This document shows positions 40,809 through 40,906 of a stretch of 40,906 nucleotides of DNA, one piece after another. This DNA comes from an uncultured Porphyromonadaceae bacterium. Lineage in GTDB: Bacteria; Bacteroidota; Bacteroidia; Bacteroidales; Muribaculaceae. The stretch lies in assembly GCA_947575235.1 (NCBI GenBank), contig CANPMT010000022.1, positions 1-40,906 of the forward strand, read 5' to 3'. Position 1 is the first letter of the stretch. The number at the start of each line of letters is the position of its first letter. The notes below the pieces were generated by a model that was not told the origin of the DNA, ran no database searches, and saw only the letters and a list, made by a program, of their open reading frames with translations. A program made the position numbers and the translations under genes.

Positions 40809-40839
40809 CAAAATTAGATAAAAAAATCCGAACTTCAAA
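40809..40839 (-). promoter_or_regulatory. Promoter of the wecA-like gene
   Basis: Minus-strand TTTG (40836-40839), 19 bases, TAATTTTG (40809-40816), an exact fit. The leader of about 110 bases (40695-40804) holds no clear ORF or hairpin. Confidence 0.72.
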
Positions 40840-40857
40840 ACAATGACAAAATAATCG

Positions 40858-40898
40858 AGTAGGAGGTAAACACTAATCGTAGGTGTTTATCTCCTACT
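40858..40898. terminator. Hairpin at the window edge, probable terminator
   Basis: AGTAGGAG(G)TAAACAC pairs with GTGTTTATCTCCTACT, a 16-base-pair stem with one G-T type mismatch. It probably ends a gene lying beyond the right edge. Confidence 0.65.
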
Positions 40899-40906
40899 TT
40901 CGTGTT

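Noticed and set aside
1..40906. tRNA or rRNA genes
   Set aside because: I saw no cloverleaf with TTCRA-type arm or rRNA-like sequence by eye; a tRNAscan-SE run would settle this.

Overview
The window looks like a chromosomal piece of a gut-type Bacteroidales bacterium, most likely Muribaculaceae or a close relative of Bacteroides/Prevotella. Three things point there: two SusC/SusD outer-membrane pairs, a hybrid two-component sensor fused to an AraC domain, and promoters of the Bacteroidetes form (TTTG, 19-20 bases, TAnnTTTG) in front of most transcription units. The family assignment is inferred from protein style, not from a database match.

Layout. 1-2300: gluQ with an in-frame 15-base minisatellite, then a decayed accessory patch. 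The patch holds an AbiEi-type antitoxin, the first 49 codons of its AbiEii toxin partner, and a fragment of a secreted-protein gene. 2313-3734: ammonium transporter. 3834-9837 (minus): a SusC/SusD operon with two small lipoproteins and no hydrolase. 10304-14316 (minus): fructokinase, sugar MFS permease and periplasmic GH32, transcribed in the order GH32-MFS-kinase. 14607-19211 (plus): hybrid two-component regulator with a periplasmic sugar-binding domain, then a second periplasmic GH32. 19346-26250 (minus): a block unrelated to fructan use, holding a large secreted adhesin-like protein, an Omp28-like protein and a TPR/transmembrane/AraC regulator. 26635-34551 (plus): SusC, SusD, DUF4960-type glycan-binding lipoprotein and a GH32 lipoprotein. 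34571-36614: a 1.9-kb segment bounded by a 117-base direct repeat, carrying a 37-codon lipoprotein ORF and a lipoprotein serpin. 36623-38188: AAA-ATPase/PD-(D/E)XK protein. 38264-40694 (minus): atypical ROK sugar kinase and a WecA-like phosphoglycosyltransferase.

How the genes fit. The three fructan blocks together match the content and gene order of the levan utilisation locus of Bacteroides thetaiotaomicron (BT1754, BT1757-BT1765). The surface GH32 lipoprotein would cut beta-2,6-fructan. DUF4960 and SusD would hold the fragments, and SusC would import them. The two periplasmic GH32 enzymes would release fructose, which the hybrid sensor would detect and the MFS permease and fructokinase would take into glycolysis. 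The 19346-26250 block sits between two parts of this locus and looks like an insertion.

The least expected items are the cryptic truncated toxin gene, the two coding minisatellites (one in gluQ, one that adds exactly two heptads to the sensor's signalling helix), the 117-base terminator-promoter repeat around the serpin, and a ROK kinase whose usual zinc motif is replaced by a Cys/His cluster.
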